A stretch of 40,646 nt of DNA from Staphylococcus massiliensis CCUG 55927 (GTDB lineage: Bacteria > Bacillota > Bacilli > Staphylococcales > Staphylococcaceae), in the NCBI RefSeq assembly GCF_000298075.1, contig NZ_JH815593.1:174598-215243 (forward strand). Reading direction: 5' to 3'. Of the stretch, positions 1 through 8,527 are shown one piece after another. The position numbers and the translations under genes are program-made. Each line of letters starts with the position of its first letter. Within the stretch, counting starts at the first letter, position 1. The notes under the pieces are model-generated. The model was not told the DNA's origin, did no database searches, and saw only the letters and a program-made list of their open reading frames with translations.

Positions 1-236
1 ATGTTACTATGTTTAATTGAGTTTTTGTAACAAGGCGCCCATATTACATGTTTGATTGAGTCTTTGTAACAAGGCGTCCATGTTACATTGTTTGAGTTGA
101 TCTTTGTAACAAGGCGCCCATGTTACATTGTTTGAGTTGATCTTTGTAACAAGGCGTCCATGTTACATTGTTTGAGTTGATCTTTGTAACAAGGCGCCCA
201 TATTACATTGTTTGATTAAGTCTTTGTAACAAGGAG
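1..236 (+). repeat. Array A: tandem 40-bp palindromic units
   Basis: Imperfect tandem array with an exact 40-bp period: the word CTTTGTAACAAGG recurs at 62, 102, 142, 182 and 222, with a 39-bp step from the first unit near 23. Each unit carries the inverted repeat TGTAACA-N9-TGTTACA around a GGCGCC-like centre, followed by the spacer ATTGTTTGA and about six variable bases. Units alternate between GGCGCCCA and GGCGTCCA. The window starts inside the array, so its left end is not seen. The last unit (222) breaks off into the AATTTTCG hairpin. No protein is encoded here that I can support. Confidence 0.93.
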
Positions 237-260
237 AATTTTCGCCATCGAAAATTTTTT
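237..260 (+). terminator. AATTTTCG hairpin joining arrays A and B
   Basis: An 8-bp perfect stem, AATTTTCG at 237-244 and CGAAAATT at 249-256, has loop CCAT and is followed by a run of T. It looks like a weak intrinsic terminator but is AT-rich. The same stem with a different loop sits between the arrays at 9216-9235, so it seems to be part of the repeat module rather than a gene's terminator. Confidence 0.6.
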
Positions 261-299
261 CATTATTTGAATCGTTGGTTTAATTATTGATTATGATTT

Positions 300-480
300 C
301 TATATGATAGCGTTGCCGTTATGCGATTGTTTTATTTTTCTTTCGCGTAACGGCCTCGTTATGCGATTGTTTAAAATTTCTATCGCGTAACGGCCTCGTT
401 ATGCGATTGTTTTGAAAATCTTTCGCGTAACGGCCTCGTTATGCGATTGTTTGAAATTTCTTTCGCATAACTGACCCAAT
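300..480 (+). repeat. Array B: tandem 40-bp palindromic units
   Basis: A second array with exactly the same 40-bp period: CGCGTAACGG or a variant recurs at 344, 384, 424 and, degenerate, 464. Each unit carries TCGCGTAAC-N6-GTTATGCGA, 9-bp arms with one mismatch that would be a G-U pair in RNA. The spacer ATTGTTTGA follows and then an AT-rich stretch. The first unit, near 310-340, is partial. The spacer and the CTTT before the palindrome fall at nearly the same phase as in array A, so the two families look related. Confidence 0.92.
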
Positions 481-526
481 ACAAGACTATTTAAAATCAT
501 ATTTTCCTTAAAAGTCTCAAACAAGA

Positions 527-552
527 AACGTTCGTCTGTTTAGACGAACGTT
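527..552. terminator. Perfect 11-bp hairpin upstream of nrdR
   Basis: AACGTTCGTCT (527-537) pairs perfectly with AGACGAACGTT (542-552) around a 4-nt loop. There is no T-run on the + strand, while the - strand reads into TTTCTTGTTT. It may be a terminator for the upstream gene outside the window, or a protein site. Its role is not clear. Confidence 0.55.
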
Positions 553-624
553 AACCCGCTTCCTTCTTAACTTTTCAGAAGTATCATCTAAAGGGCTTTT
601 CAAGGAGGGGACACGTCCTTTCTT

Positions 625-651
625 TTGTGAAAGCGTGATTTATAGTATAAT
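625..651 (+). promoter_or_regulatory. Putative nrdR promoter
   Basis: TTGTGA at 625-630 and TATAAT at 646-651 are separated by 15 bases, about 35 bases before the nrdR start. The -10 is perfect but the spacing is short. I see no obvious NrdR box in this upstream region. Confidence 0.5.
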
Positions 652-685
652 AAAGAGAAATTAAATGGATGAAAGGTGAGAATGG

Positions 686-1153
686 ATGAAATGCCCCAAA
701 TGTAATGCTACTCAATCTCGCGTGGTAGATTCTCGTCACGCGGATGAAATGAATGCAATAAGAAGACGTCGCGAGTGTGAAACTTGTGGTACACGTTTTA
801 CTACATTTGAACATATTGAAGTGAGTCCATTAATTGTAGTGAAGAAAGACGGTACGAGAGAGCAATTCAACCGCGATAAGATTTTGAATGGGCTGGTCCG
901 TTCATGTGAGAAAAGACCCGTACAATTTCAAAAATTAGAGGAAATTACGAATAAAGTAGAATGGCAATTGCGAGAAGATGGTCATTCAGAAATATCTTCA
1001 CGTGAGATTGGTGAGTACGTGATGGATTTATTGATGCACGTTGACCAAGTATCCTACGTGCGCTTTGCGTCAGTTTATCGAGAATTTAAAGATGTCGATC
1101 AATTATTACAATCCATGCAAGGTATTTTAAAAGATAATAAACGGAGTGAGTAA
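686..1153 (+). CDS. nrdR: Transcriptional repressor NrdR
   Basis: NrdR is the ATP/dATP-sensing repressor of ribonucleotide reductase genes. The 155-residue protein has the family's usual length and layout: an N-terminal zinc ribbon with Cys3, Cys6, Cys31 and Cys34, then an ATP-cone from about residue 47 beginning with a VVKKDGTRE motif. The start at 686 is preferred over the out-of-frame ATG at 682; AAAGGTGAG at 670-678 is the ribosome binding site. dnaB follows after two bases, so the two are co-transcribed and dnaB's binding site (GGAGTGAG) lies inside the nrdR end. The nrdR-dnaB-dnaI order is standard for staphylococci. A role in repressing nrd operons is known for the family; the targets are not in this window. 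Confidence 0.96.
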   Translation: MKCPKCNATQSRVVDSRHADEMNAIRRRRECETCGTRFTTFEHIEVSPLIVVKKDGTREQFNRDKILNGLVRSCEKRPVQFQKLEEITNKVEWQLREDGHSEISSREIGEYVMDLLMHVDQVSYVRFASVYREFKDVDQLLQSMQGILKDNKRSE

Positions 1154-1155
1154 GT

Positions 1156-2544
1156 ATGTCGATGTCGTCTTATGATTTTAGCCTAAGACCTCAAGATGGT
1201 TTTAGTGTAGTACAAGACTTTCACTTTTCACATATGCAGCAAAATGTACTAAATAGACTCTTTACGCCGTTAATCGGGCCTAAAGCAGTAGGTATCTATA
1301 TTTATTTAAGTCAATTTGGCGAAATGATGGAAGCGGTACCGTTAACGCATTATACGATTATGAATGAATTAAAAGTTAATTTGATGAAATTTAGAGCCGC
1401 GATGGATGCGTTAGAGGGCATTGGGCTTATTAAATCCTTTGTGCAACATAATCAAGATGCGTCACATTTTATTTATCAACTATTGCCTTTACCTACACCA
1501 CATCAATTCTTCCAAGATCCAATGTTATCTGTGTATTTATATCAAGCTGTAGAGAAGAAGCGTTACCAACAATTGAAGGCGTATTTTACGAAGCCAAACG
1601 AAGACTTAAGTGCTTTTCAAGAGATAACGAAGAAGTTCACGGATGTCTTTGAAATACCTAAGGACGCGCTTAGCTTGGACGCGACGAACGTTCAAGGGGA
1701 GCAGAAGTATCAAGGTGTCGACTTATCAGAGCTTAAATTTAACTTTGAGACGTTATATGATTTATTGCAACATCACTATGTGAGTAAGGAAATTGTGTCG
1801 AAGGATATTAAGGCGCTCATCATACAACTCGCGACGCTATACGGATTGAATGAGTCGTCGATGAAATCTATCATTCTAAAATCTTTAACGAGTAATCAAC
1901 GCATTTCGACTGAGTCGCTGCGTAAATATGCGCGTTCGTATTATCTGATGGAGCATGAAAAAGAATTGCCTGAATTAAAACAGCAATCGTATGAGCGCGA
2001 GGATTCTAAAACGCGTGAACAGGCGACTTCATCTGAAGATGGAATGGCAGCTTGGTTTGAATTGTTGGATGAGACGAGTCCAATTGATATGTTAGCATCG
2101 TGGTCAGAATCTGAACCAACCATACGTCAAAAGAAACTCATAGAAGATTTGATTGAACGTGAGAAATTACCATTCGGCGTTATTAATATCTTGCTACAAT
2201 ATGTCATGCTTAAAAATGATTACACGATTAATCGTTCTTATGTAGAAGAAATTGCGTCAAGCTGGAAGAAAAAGGGCTTACTAAATGCTGAACAAGCCTA
2301 TGAACACTCTAAGAACATTCAAGAAAGCCAACAAAAGCGAAAAGCTTCTAAAGCGAAATCATCTCAGAAACAAATTGTTTCTAAAGAGAAAACGCCTAAA
2401 TGGCTTCAAAATAAGAAATCGAATGCATCTAAACCTGCTAAAGGTAAGAAAACATTGTCAGCTGAAGAAGAAGCGGAACTTGAGAAGAAACGACAGGCCT
2501 TTTACAAAAGGTTACAAGAAAATTGGGGGGAGGATGACGTATAA
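1156..2544 (+). CDS. dnaB: Replication initiation/restart protein DnaB
   Basis: Gram-positive DnaB, unrelated to the E. coli helicase of that name, works with DnaD and DnaI to load the replicative helicase at the origin and at stalled forks. The 462 residues are close to the staphylococcal norm. The middle contains the conserved stretch around TSPIDMLASWSESEP (residues 306-320), followed by a DnaB/DnaD-type helical domain. The C-terminal 80 residues are lysine-rich and low complexity, ending in an acidic tail. The start at 1156 has a plausible Shine-Dalgarno in the end of nrdR. The stop codon overlaps the dnaI start by one base (TAATG), a sign of translational coupling between helicase-loading partners. 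A lysine-rich ORF in another frame near the 3' end is a shadow of this gene. Confidence 0.95.
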   Translation: MSMSSYDFSLRPQDGFSVVQDFHFSHMQQNVLNRLFTPLIGPKAVGIYIYLSQFGEMMEAVPLTHYTIMNELKVNLMKFRAAMDALEGIGLIKSFVQHNQDASHFIYQLLPLPTPHQFFQDPMLSVYLYQAVEKKRYQQLKAYFTKPNEDLSAFQEITKKFTDVFEIPKDALSLDATNVQGEQKYQGVDLSELKFNFETLYDLLQHHYVSKEIVSKDIKALIIQLATLYGLNESSMKSIILKSLTSNQRISTESLRKYARSYYLMEHEKELPELKQQSYEREDSKTREQATSSEDGMAAWFELLDETSPIDMLASWSESEPTIRQKKLIEDLIEREKLPFGVINILLQYVMLKNDYTINRSYVEEIASSWKKKGLLNAEQAYEHSKNIQESQQKRKASKAKSSQKQIVSKEKTPKWLQNKKSNASKPAKGKKTLSAEEEAELEKKRQAFYKRLQENWGEDDV

Positions 2545-3467
2545 TGAAATCTTTCGGAAGTATTATGGGAAACCAAGATAAGTTACAAGCGCGCATTGAC
2601 AAAATCAAACGCGATGTGCTAAAGGATCCTGATGTTAAGGAGTTCTTAGATGCGCATCAATCAGAATTGACGACACATATGATTGATCAAGATTTGAATA
2701 TTCTGCAGGAGTATAAAGACCAGCAAAAACATTACACAGACAATCATAAGTTCGAAGATTGTCCGAATTTCGTTAAAGGTCACGTACCGAGCCTGTACAT
2801 CGAGAATGGTCGTATTAAGATCAAATATACGCCGTGCCCATGTAAAATTAAGCACGATGAAGAGAAAGCATTTAAGAATTTGATTACGTCATACCACATG
2901 CATCATGATACGTTAAATGCGAACTTGAAAGACATTCATTTAGATGACCATCAACGTATTGAAATTGCGCAGGAAGCTGAGAAAGTGTGTAATGCAATAA
3001 CGGAAGGTCGTTCTGTAAAAGGTTTTTATATCTATGGGCCTTTTGGCACAGGGAAATCGTTCATCATTGGTGCCATGGCTAATCAATTACGTACTAAAAA
3101 AGTGCCGTCAACGGTTGTCTACTTGCCTGAATTTATCCGTGCGTTGAAATCTGGTATTAAGGATGGGTCGTTTGAAGATAAATTAAAATTTGTTCGAGAG
3201 GCTAACGTGTTGATGTTAGATGACATTGGTGCTGAAGAAGTGACACCATGGGTTCGTGATGAAATTATTGGACCAGTATTACATTATAGAATGGTGAATG
3301 AATTACCGACGTTCTTTACATCTAACTTTGATTTAGACGAGCTTGAACATCACCTTTCAATTACCCGTGGAGGCGCGGAAGCTACGAAGGCTGCACGTAT
3401 CTTGGAGCGTATTAAAACATTAGCAACGCCATTTTATTTAGATGGTGAAAATTATAGAAACAATTGA
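2544..3467 (+). CDS. dnaI: Helicase loader DnaI
   Basis: DnaI is the AAA+ ATPase that loads the replicative helicase. The 307-residue protein has an N-terminal helicase-binding domain with zinc-ligand candidates Cys73, Cys98, Cys100 and His104, then an AAA+ core. Walker A is GPFGTGKS at residues 165-172, Walker B is LMLDDIGAE at 223-231, and FFTSNF is the probable sensor-1 region. The start overlaps the dnaB stop. The TGA stop lies inside the -35 hexamer of the thrS promoter, so the dnaBI transcript and the thrS unit abut with no spacer. Confidence 0.96.
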   Translation: MKSFGSIMGNQDKLQARIDKIKRDVLKDPDVKEFLDAHQSELTTHMIDQDLNILQEYKDQQKHYTDNHKFEDCPNFVKGHVPSLYIENGRIKIKYTPCPCKIKHDEEKAFKNLITSYHMHHDTLNANLKDIHLDDHQRIEIAQEAEKVCNAITEGRSVKGFYIYGPFGTGKSFIIGAMANQLRTKKVPSTVVYLPEFIRALKSGIKDGSFEDKLKFVREANVLMLDDIGAEEVTPWVRDEIIGPVLHYRMVNELPTFFTSNFDLDELEHHLSITRGGAEATKAARILERIKTLATPFYLDGENYRNN

Positions 3468-3491
3468 AATTTGAGATAAGTGTTGTATAAT
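3464..3491 (+). promoter_or_regulatory. Promoter of thrS leader
   Basis: TTGAAA at 3464-3469 and a perfect TATAAT at 3486-3491 have a 16-base spacer. The -35 contains the dnaI stop codon. Transcription would begin near 3498, giving a leader of roughly 275 bases. Confidence 0.75.
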
Positions 3492-3497
3492 AGACTT

Positions 3498-3746
3498 AAA
3501 TTCAAAGGAAAAATCTCGAGGATACGATAGATGAATCACTGTATGTACAGAGAATTATGCATATGTTGAGAGCATGAGATACATATTTATTTGTTACTCC
3601 CTCTTTGTTGGTGTTTGTAATGAACACCCGGCTCAAGACCGTTATCTTAAGTAGAGTTACTTTTAAGTGCGCATGCATTTATGAGTCAATTAGGGTGGTA
3701 ACGCGATTTAGACCTCGTCCCTTTATGGGATGGGGTCTTTTTTGCG
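3498..3746 (+). promoter_or_regulatory. T-box riboswitch of thrS
   Basis: A long structured leader lies between the promoter and thrS. The T-box sequence AGGGTGGTAACGCG is at 3692-3705; its TGGT is the part that pairs with the acceptor end of uncharged tRNA. It is followed at once by an intrinsic terminator: AGACCTCGTCC (3710-3720) pairs fully, counting wobbles, with the strand ending in GGGGTCT (3738), then a T-run. T-boxes read uncharged tRNA and allow read-through. With thrS downstream the sensed tRNA is presumably tRNA-Thr. I could not place the specifier codon with confidence; an ACC lies in the hairpin GGTGTT...AACACC near 3610-3628. Confidence 0.92.
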
Positions 3747-3773
3747 TTTTTTAAAATAAAAGGAGGCAATATC

Positions 3774-5705
3774 ATGGATCAAATTAAAGTAAAATTTCCA
3801 GATGGTAATGTGAAGGAATTTGAACACGGTACAACTACTGAAGATATCGCGCAATCTATTAGTCCTGGATTACGTAAAAAAGCAGTTGCCGGTAAATATA
3901 ATGGGCAAATGGTTGATTTAACACGTCCACTTGAAGAAGATGGAGAACTTGAAATAATTACGCCTGGTAGTGAAGAGGCGTTAGAAGTATTACGTCACTC
4001 AACAGCACACTTAATGGCGCAAGCGTTAAAACGTTTATATGGCGATGTTAAGTTTGGTGTTGGTCCTGTTATCGAAGAGGGCTTCTACTATGACTTTGAT
4101 ATGGACACTCGTATTTCAAGTGAAGATTTTGACAAGATTGAAAAGACAATGAAGAAAATTGTCGACGAAAATCATAAAATTGAACGTAAAGTTGTATCAC
4201 GTGACGAAGCTAAAGATTTCTTTAGCGATGATCCATACAAGCTTGAATTAATTGATGCGATTCCTGAAGATGAGAACGTGACACTTTATTCTCAAGGTGA
4301 ATTTACTGACCTTTGTCGCGGTGTACACGTACCTTCAACTTCTAAAATTAAGGAATTTAAATTATTATCAACAGCTGGTGCTTATTGGAGAGGCGATAGT
4401 AACAATAAAATGCTTCAACGTATTTATGGTACAGCCTTCTTCGATAAGAAAGCATTAAAAGAGCATTTAAAAGTTTTAGAAGAGCGTAAAGAACGTGACC
4501 ACCGTCGTATTGGTAAAGACTTAGAGCTTTTCACAAATAATCAATTAGTTGGTGCTGGGTTACCATTATGGTTACCAAATGGTGCAACAATTCGTCGTGA
4601 AATCGAACGCTATATTGTTGATAAAGAGGTTGCGCTTGGTTATGACCACGTGTATACACCAGTTATGGCGAACGTTGATTTATACAAAACGTCAGGTCAC
4701 TGGGATCACTATCAAGATGATATGTTCCCGACAATGAAATTAGATGAATCTGAAGAAATGGTAATGCGTCCGATGAACTGTCCACACCACATGATGATTT
4801 ATGCGAACAAGCCGCATTCTTATCGTGAATTACCAATCCGTATTGCGGAACTTGGTACAATGCATCGTTATGAAGCAAGTGGTGCTGTTTCAGGTTTACA
4901 ACGTGTTCGAGGTATGACTTTAAATGATGCACATATCTTCGTGCGTCCAGATCAAATTAAAGAAGAGTTCAAACGCGTTGTTGAAATGATTATTGAGGTT
5001 TACAAAGATTTCGGATTTGAAGATTACCGTTTCCGTTTAAGTTATCGTGACCTTGAGGATAAAGATAAATACTTCGATGACGATGACATGTGGTTAAAAG
5101 CAGAAGGCATGTTAAAAGAAGCGGTTGATGAGTTAGGCTTAGAATATGAAGAAGCAATTGGCGAAGCGGCATTCTATGGTCCTAAGCTTGATGTTCAGGT
5201 TAAAACTGCGATGGGTAAAGAAGAAACGTTATCTACAGCACAACTAGACTTCTTATTACCACAAAAGTTTGATTTAACATACATCGGTAGTGATGGTGAA
5301 CATCACCGTCCAGTCGTTATTCACCGTGGTGTCGTATCAACTATGGAACGTTTCGTTGCTTTCTTAACTGAAGAAACTAAAGGTGCATTCCCAACATGGT
5401 TAGCGCCTAAACAAGTCGAAATTATTCCAGTAAATGTAGACTTACACTATGATTATGCAAGACTTTTACAAGATGAGTTAAAATCTCAAGGCGTACGTGT
5501 ATCAATCGACGACCGTAATGAGAAAATGGGTTATAAAATCCGTGAAGCGCAAATGAAGAAAATCCCTTACCAAATTGTTATTGGTGACAAAGAGGTTGAA
5601 AATAAAGAAGTTAACGTGCGTAAATACGGTTCACAAGATCAAGAAACTGTTGAACGCGATACATTTATCTGGGATTTAGTTGACGAAATTCGTCTGAAAA
5701 AGTAA
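3774..5705 (+). CDS. thrS: Threonyl-tRNA synthetase
   Basis: ThrRS charges tRNA-Thr in the cytoplasm. The 643-residue class II synthetase shows, in order, an N-terminal TGS domain (about 1-62), the editing domain (about 65-220), the catalytic core and a C-terminal anticodon-binding domain. The zinc ligands of the active site are visible: Cys336 in MRPMNCPHH, His387 in NDAHIF and His517 in VVIHRGV. Spacing and length match the family. The start at 3774 follows AAAGGAGG at a normal distance. It is a stand-alone unit behind a T-box, and the following lysP has its own promoter. Confidence 0.98.
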   Translation: MDQIKVKFPDGNVKEFEHGTTTEDIAQSISPGLRKKAVAGKYNGQMVDLTRPLEEDGELEIITPGSEEALEVLRHSTAHLMAQALKRLYGDVKFGVGPVIEEGFYYDFDMDTRISSEDFDKIEKTMKKIVDENHKIERKVVSRDEAKDFFSDDPYKLELIDAIPEDENVTLYSQGEFTDLCRGVHVPSTSKIKEFKLLSTAGAYWRGDSNNKMLQRIYGTAFFDKKALKEHLKVLEERKERDHRRIGKDLELFTNNQLVGAGLPLWLPNGATIRREIERYIVDKEVALGYDHVYTPVMANVDLYKTSGHWDHYQDDMFPTMKLDESEEMVMRPMNCPHHMMIYANKPHSYRELPIRIAELGTMHRYEASGAVSGLQRVRGMTLNDAHIFVRPDQIKEEFKRVVEMIIEVYKDFGFEDYRFRLSYRDLEDKDKYFDDDDMWLKAEGMLKEAVDELGLEYEEAIGEAAFYGPKLDVQVKTAMGKEETLSTAQLDFLLPQKFDLTYIGSDGEHHRPVVIHRGVVSTMERFVAFLTEETKGAFPTWLAPKQVEIIPVNVDLHYDYARLLQDELKSQGVRVSIDDRNEKMGYKIREAQMKKIPYQIVIGDKEVENKEVNVRKYGSQDQETVERDTFIWDLVDEIRLKK

Positions 5706-5712
5706 TGAAAGC

Positions 5713-5741
5713 TTGAAAATATACACATTATAATGTATAGT
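5713..5741 (+). promoter_or_regulatory. Promoter of lysP leader
   Basis: TTGAAA at 5713-5718 and TATAGT at 5736-5741 have a 17-base spacer, directly after the thrS stop. A second TATAAT inside the spacer (5729-5734) is not at a usable distance from the same -35. Confidence 0.6.
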
Positions 5742-5754
5742 TATCTTTAATTAA

Positions 5755-5976
5755 ATATTTAAAGAAGTTAGAGGTCGCAACTTTAATCAGTAGTACTTCA
5801 GAAGTTTGATGAAACATATGTTGAAAGTACGAAAGGTAACGTTGCCGAAACAAAGCGTATTCATCGTACGTTTTGTTGGGCCAATTGCCGAAAGGAATTG
5901 GACTGTCACAACATGTGATGTGCTACCTATATAAATGACAAAAGGTTGCATTTCAAAATGCAGCCTTTTATTTTTG
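5755..5976 (+). promoter_or_regulatory. Lysine riboswitch with terminator
   Basis: The leader carries hallmarks of the L-box: AGAGGTCGCAACTTT near 5770-5784, a CAGTAG motif near 5788, two GCCGAAA/GCCGAAAGG loops (5843-5850 and 5887-5895) and the closing CTGTCAC (5903-5909). A terminator follows: AAAAGGTTGCATTT near 5939-5952 pairs with AAATGCAGCCTTTT before a T-rich tail ending about 5976. Lysine binding favours termination in this class, so the permease downstream should be made when lysine is scarce. This context is what makes the next gene a lysine transporter rather than a generic amino acid permease. Confidence 0.93.
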
Positions 5977-6003
5977 CCTCTCAACTGAAGAAAGGATAAG
6001 AAT

Positions 6004-7497
6004 ATGGAAAATAATCATAAGACACAAAATGAAGTACAACGCGGTCTTAAAGATCGTCACGTCTCCATGATTGCTATTGGAGGTTGTATTGGTACAGGAT
6101 TATTTATGACATCTGGTGGTGCCATTCACGATGCTGGGCCACTTGGTGCCTTACTCGGTTATGCGATAATCGGGATTATGGTATTCTTCTTAATGACCTC
6201 ACTCGGTGAAATGGCAACATATTTACCGGTTTCAGGTTCATTTAGTACATATGCGACACGATTTGTAGATCCGTCGCTAGGATTCGCCTTAGGTTGGAAC
6301 TACTGGTTTAACTGGGTCATTACCGTTGCAGCCGATGTAACCATTGCAGCGCAAGTTATACAGTATTGGTCGCCGTTACAATTTTTACCAGCTTGGGGTT
6401 GGAGTGCGATATTCTTAGCCATTATTTTTGGACTTAATATGTTAAGTGTTCAAGTATATGGTGAGAGTGAGTATTGGTTTGCTTTAATCAAAGTTTTAAC
6501 AGTAATCGTGTTTATTATAGTAGGTTTACTTACAATTTTTGGTATTTTAGGTGGACCATTCATTGGATTTGAAACGTTTATGCAAGGTGAAGGACCTATT
6601 TTAGGTGATGGCCTTGGTGGTAGTTTCTTAACGATTCTTGGTGTATTCTTAATCGCCGGTTTCTCATTCCAAGGTACTGAGTTAATCGGTATTACAGCAG
6701 GGGAATCTGAGAATCCAGAGCGTGCTGTGCCAAAAGCTATAAAGCAAGTATTCTGGAGAATTTTGTTATTCTACATTTTAGCCATCTTTGTAATTGGTAT
6801 GTTAATTCCGTATACAAGTGGTGCTTTAATGGGTGGCGAAGAAGATATCGCGATGTCGCCGTTTACACTTGTATTTAAGAATGCAGGACTTGCTTTTGCA
6901 GCATCATTTATGAATGCCGTTATCTTAACTTCTGTATTATCAGCAGGTAACTCAGGCATGTATGCGTCAACGCGTATGCTTTTCTCAATGAGTAAAGATA
7001 AACTTGCTTGGAAACAGTTCGGTCAAACGAATAAACAAGGTACACCGATTATGTCATTATTAGCAACTGCGATTATTGTTATTATCGTATTCTTACTTCA
7101 ACATATTAGTGGTGAAGCTTATGAGTACATCGTTGCGGCAAGTGGTTTAACAGGCTTTATTGCCTGGGTTGGTATTGCGATTTCCCATTATCGATTTAGA
7201 CGTGCGTTCAAAGCGCAAGATTATGATAAATCTAAGTTAAAGTATAAAGCGATGTTCTTCCCATTCGGCCCAATTTTCGCTGGTTTACTCTGTGTACTTG
7301 TTATCTTAGGTCAGGATGTTGACTTAATTAAAACAGGTGATTTTGATATTAAACGATTCTTCATCACTTACATGGGTATTCCGATATTCTTAGCATTCTT
7401 TATCTATCATAAAATAAGATATAAAACGAAGAAGATTCCATTAAAAGAAGTTGATTTAAGTCAAGAGAACTCAATGGATCAAGTAAAACATAATTAA
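6004..7497 (+). CDS. lysP: Lysine-specific permease LysP
   Basis: A 497-residue amino acid-polyamine-organocation (APC) transporter that moves lysine into the cell across the cytoplasmic membrane. The sequence shows about twelve hydrophobic segments. It opens with the family signature region RHVSMIAIGGCIGTGLF (residues 19-35) and has the GFSFQGTELIGITAGE block in segment 6 that LysP-type AAT permeases share. The C-terminus is cytoplasmic and charged. The lysine riboswitch directly upstream supports the substrate. The start at 6004 has GAAAGGATAAG before it. The thrS-lysP-infC order is the one I remember from S. aureus. Confidence 0.92.
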   Translation: MENNHKTQNEVQRGLKDRHVSMIAIGGCIGTGLFMTSGGAIHDAGPLGALLGYAIIGIMVFFLMTSLGEMATYLPVSGSFSTYATRFVDPSLGFALGWNYWFNWVITVAADVTIAAQVIQYWSPLQFLPAWGWSAIFLAIIFGLNMLSVQVYGESEYWFALIKVLTVIVFIIVGLLTIFGILGGPFIGFETFMQGEGPILGDGLGGSFLTILGVFLIAGFSFQGTELIGITAGESENPERAVPKAIKQVFWRILLFYILAIFVIGMLIPYTSGALMGGEEDIAMSPFTLVFKNAGLAFAASFMNAVILTSVLSAGNSGMYASTRMLFSMSKDKLAWKQFGQTNKQGTPIMSLLATAIIVIIVFLLQHISGEAYEYIVAASGLTGFIAWVGIAISHYRFRRAFKAQDYDKSKLKYKAMFFPFGPIFAGLLCVLVILGQDVDLIKTGDFDIKRFFITYMGIPIFLAFFIYHKIRYKTKKIPLKEVDLSQENSMDQVKHN

Positions 7498-7511
7498 TTT
7501 AGAAAAAGTGA

Positions 7512-7540
7512 TTGACTTTAATGAACATACTTGGTAAGAT
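7512..7540 (+). promoter_or_regulatory. Promoter of infC-rpmI-rplT
   Basis: TTGACT at 7512-7517 and TAAGAT at 7535-7540 have a 17-base spacer, right after lysP. Confidence 0.7.
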
Positions 7541-7546
7541 AGTAGA

Positions 7547-7690
7547 CGTTGAATACGAAACGGACCAAGTAGAAGCATCCCGCTTCTCACCTGTAGCGAC
7601 GCACAAGCTGTTGGCAGGTTAACGACAATTACATGTATGTTCATGTGCGTTAAGGAGCGGGAGACATTTATGTCTTTCGCTCTTTTTTGC
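7547..7690 (+). promoter_or_regulatory. L20-type ribosomal protein leader and attenuator
   Basis: The untranslated leader of the infC operon ends in a 12-bp terminator (7655-7666 with 7671-7682, two wobble pairs) and TTTTTT. Upstream, TCCCGCT at 7578-7584 can pair with AGCGGGA at 7656-7662, inside the terminator stem, which is an anti-terminator arrangement. A further stem CTTGGT...ACCAAG (7530-7535 with 7563-7568) borders it. In Bacillus, L20 binds such a leader and forces termination; the same role here is inferred from position and structure. Confidence 0.8.
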
Positions 7691-7726
7691 TTGGACGATT
7701 CGTAAATTCATTGGGAGGTGTCAACC

Positions 7727-8245
7727 ATAGCTAAAGATCAAACGCAAGTTAATGAGAGAATCCGCGCAAAAGAATTACGTTTAATCGGTCAAGATGGTGA
7801 TCAAATTGGAGTTAAATCTAAAAAAGAAGCCCTTGATATGGCCGATCGTGTTGGTTTAGATGTCGTAGTAGTAGCACCTAAAGCAAAACCACCAGTTGCT
7901 AGAATCATGGATTACGGTAAATACAAGTTCGAGCAACAGAAGAAAGAAAAAGAAATGAAGAAGAAACAAAAAGTCGTTAACGTAAAAGAAATCCGTTTAA
8001 GTCCTACAATTGAAGAGCACGATTTCAATACAAAACTTAAAAACGGGCGTAAATTCTTAACTAAAGGCGACAAATGTAAAGTTTCAATTCGTTTCCGTGG
8101 TCGTGCGATTACTCATAAAGAAATTGGTCAACGTGTCTTAGAACAATTCGCTGAAGAATGTAAAGACATTGCGACTGTTGAGCAAAAGGCTAAAATGGAA
8201 GGACGCCAAATGTTCTTAATGTTAGCCCCAATCAACGAAAAATAA
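7727..8245 (+). CDS. infC: Translation initiation factor IF-3
   Basis: IF-3 binds the 30S subunit, prevents early 50S joining and proofreads start codons. The N-terminal domain (about 1-77) and C-terminal domain (about 83-172) are joined by a lysine-rich linker, and the signature [20 protein letters not shown] is present. The start is odd. A GTG at 7718 is in frame but lies inside the Shine-Dalgarno GGGAGGTG and cannot be used with it. The codon at the right distance (six bases) is ATA at 7727, giving a 172-residue protein. IF-3 discriminates against such codons, and known infC genes start at ATT for autoregulation. It heads the operon infC-rpmI-rplT. Confidence 0.93.
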   Translation: MAKDQTQVNERIRAKELRLIGQDGDQIGVKSKKEALDMADRVGLDVVVVAPKAKPPVARIMDYGKYKFEQQKKEKEMKKKQKVVNVKEIRLSPTIEEHDFNTKLKNGRKFLTKGDKCKVSIRFRGRAITHKEIGQRVLEQFAEECKDIATVEQKAKMEGRQMFLMLAPINEK

Positions 8246-8269
8246 ACAAATCTATAGGAGGAATTATTC

Positions 8270-8470
8270 ATGCCTAAAATGAAAACTCACCGTGGAGCTG
8301 CTAAACGTGTTAAAAGAACAGGTTCAGGTAAATTAAAACGTTCTAGAGCTTTCACTTCTCACTTATTTGCAAACAAAACAACTAAACAAAAACGTAAATT
8401 ACGTAAAGCTTCATTAGTTTCAAAAAGTGATGCTAAACGTGTACGTCAATTATTAACATACGTAAAATAA
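8270..8470 (+). CDS. rpmI: 50S ribosomal protein L35
   Basis: A 66-residue, very basic protein with the L35 pattern: [20 protein letters not shown] at the N-terminus and the [14 protein letters not shown] block. It is a structural protein of the large subunit. It has a strong AGGAGGAATT ribosome binding site, sits 24 bases after infC and is the second gene of the L20-controlled operon. Confidence 0.98.
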   Translation: MPKMKTHRGAAKRVKRTGSGKLKRSRAFTSHLFANKTTKQKRKLRKASLVSKSDAKRVRQLLTYVK

Positions 8471-8527
8471 TCTAAATTCAAAGAATGCATGAATAGACAT
8501 GCGAAAAGTTAAAAGGAGGAATTCTAT

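Noticed and set aside
1..480. Tandem palindromic units as a CRISPR array
   Set aside because: The intervals between palindromes are themselves repeated and nearly identical, not unique spacers, the whole 40-bp unit repeats, and there are no cas genes.
591..605. AAGGGCTTTTC as a Chi site
   Set aside because: The S. aureus Chi sequence I remember (GAAGCGG) is different, and the word occurs in both orientations.
2285..2581. Lysine-rich ORF overlapping the end of dnaB
   Set aside because: It is the alternative frame of the lysine-rich dnaB tail and has no ribosome binding site.
5706..5900. Small - strand ORF over the lysP leader
   Set aside because: It covers the lysine riboswitch, whose conserved motifs explain the sequence; no ribosome binding site.
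7718..7726. GTG start for infC
   Set aside because: It lies within the only Shine-Dalgarno sequence, leaving no spacing; ATA at 7727 fits.
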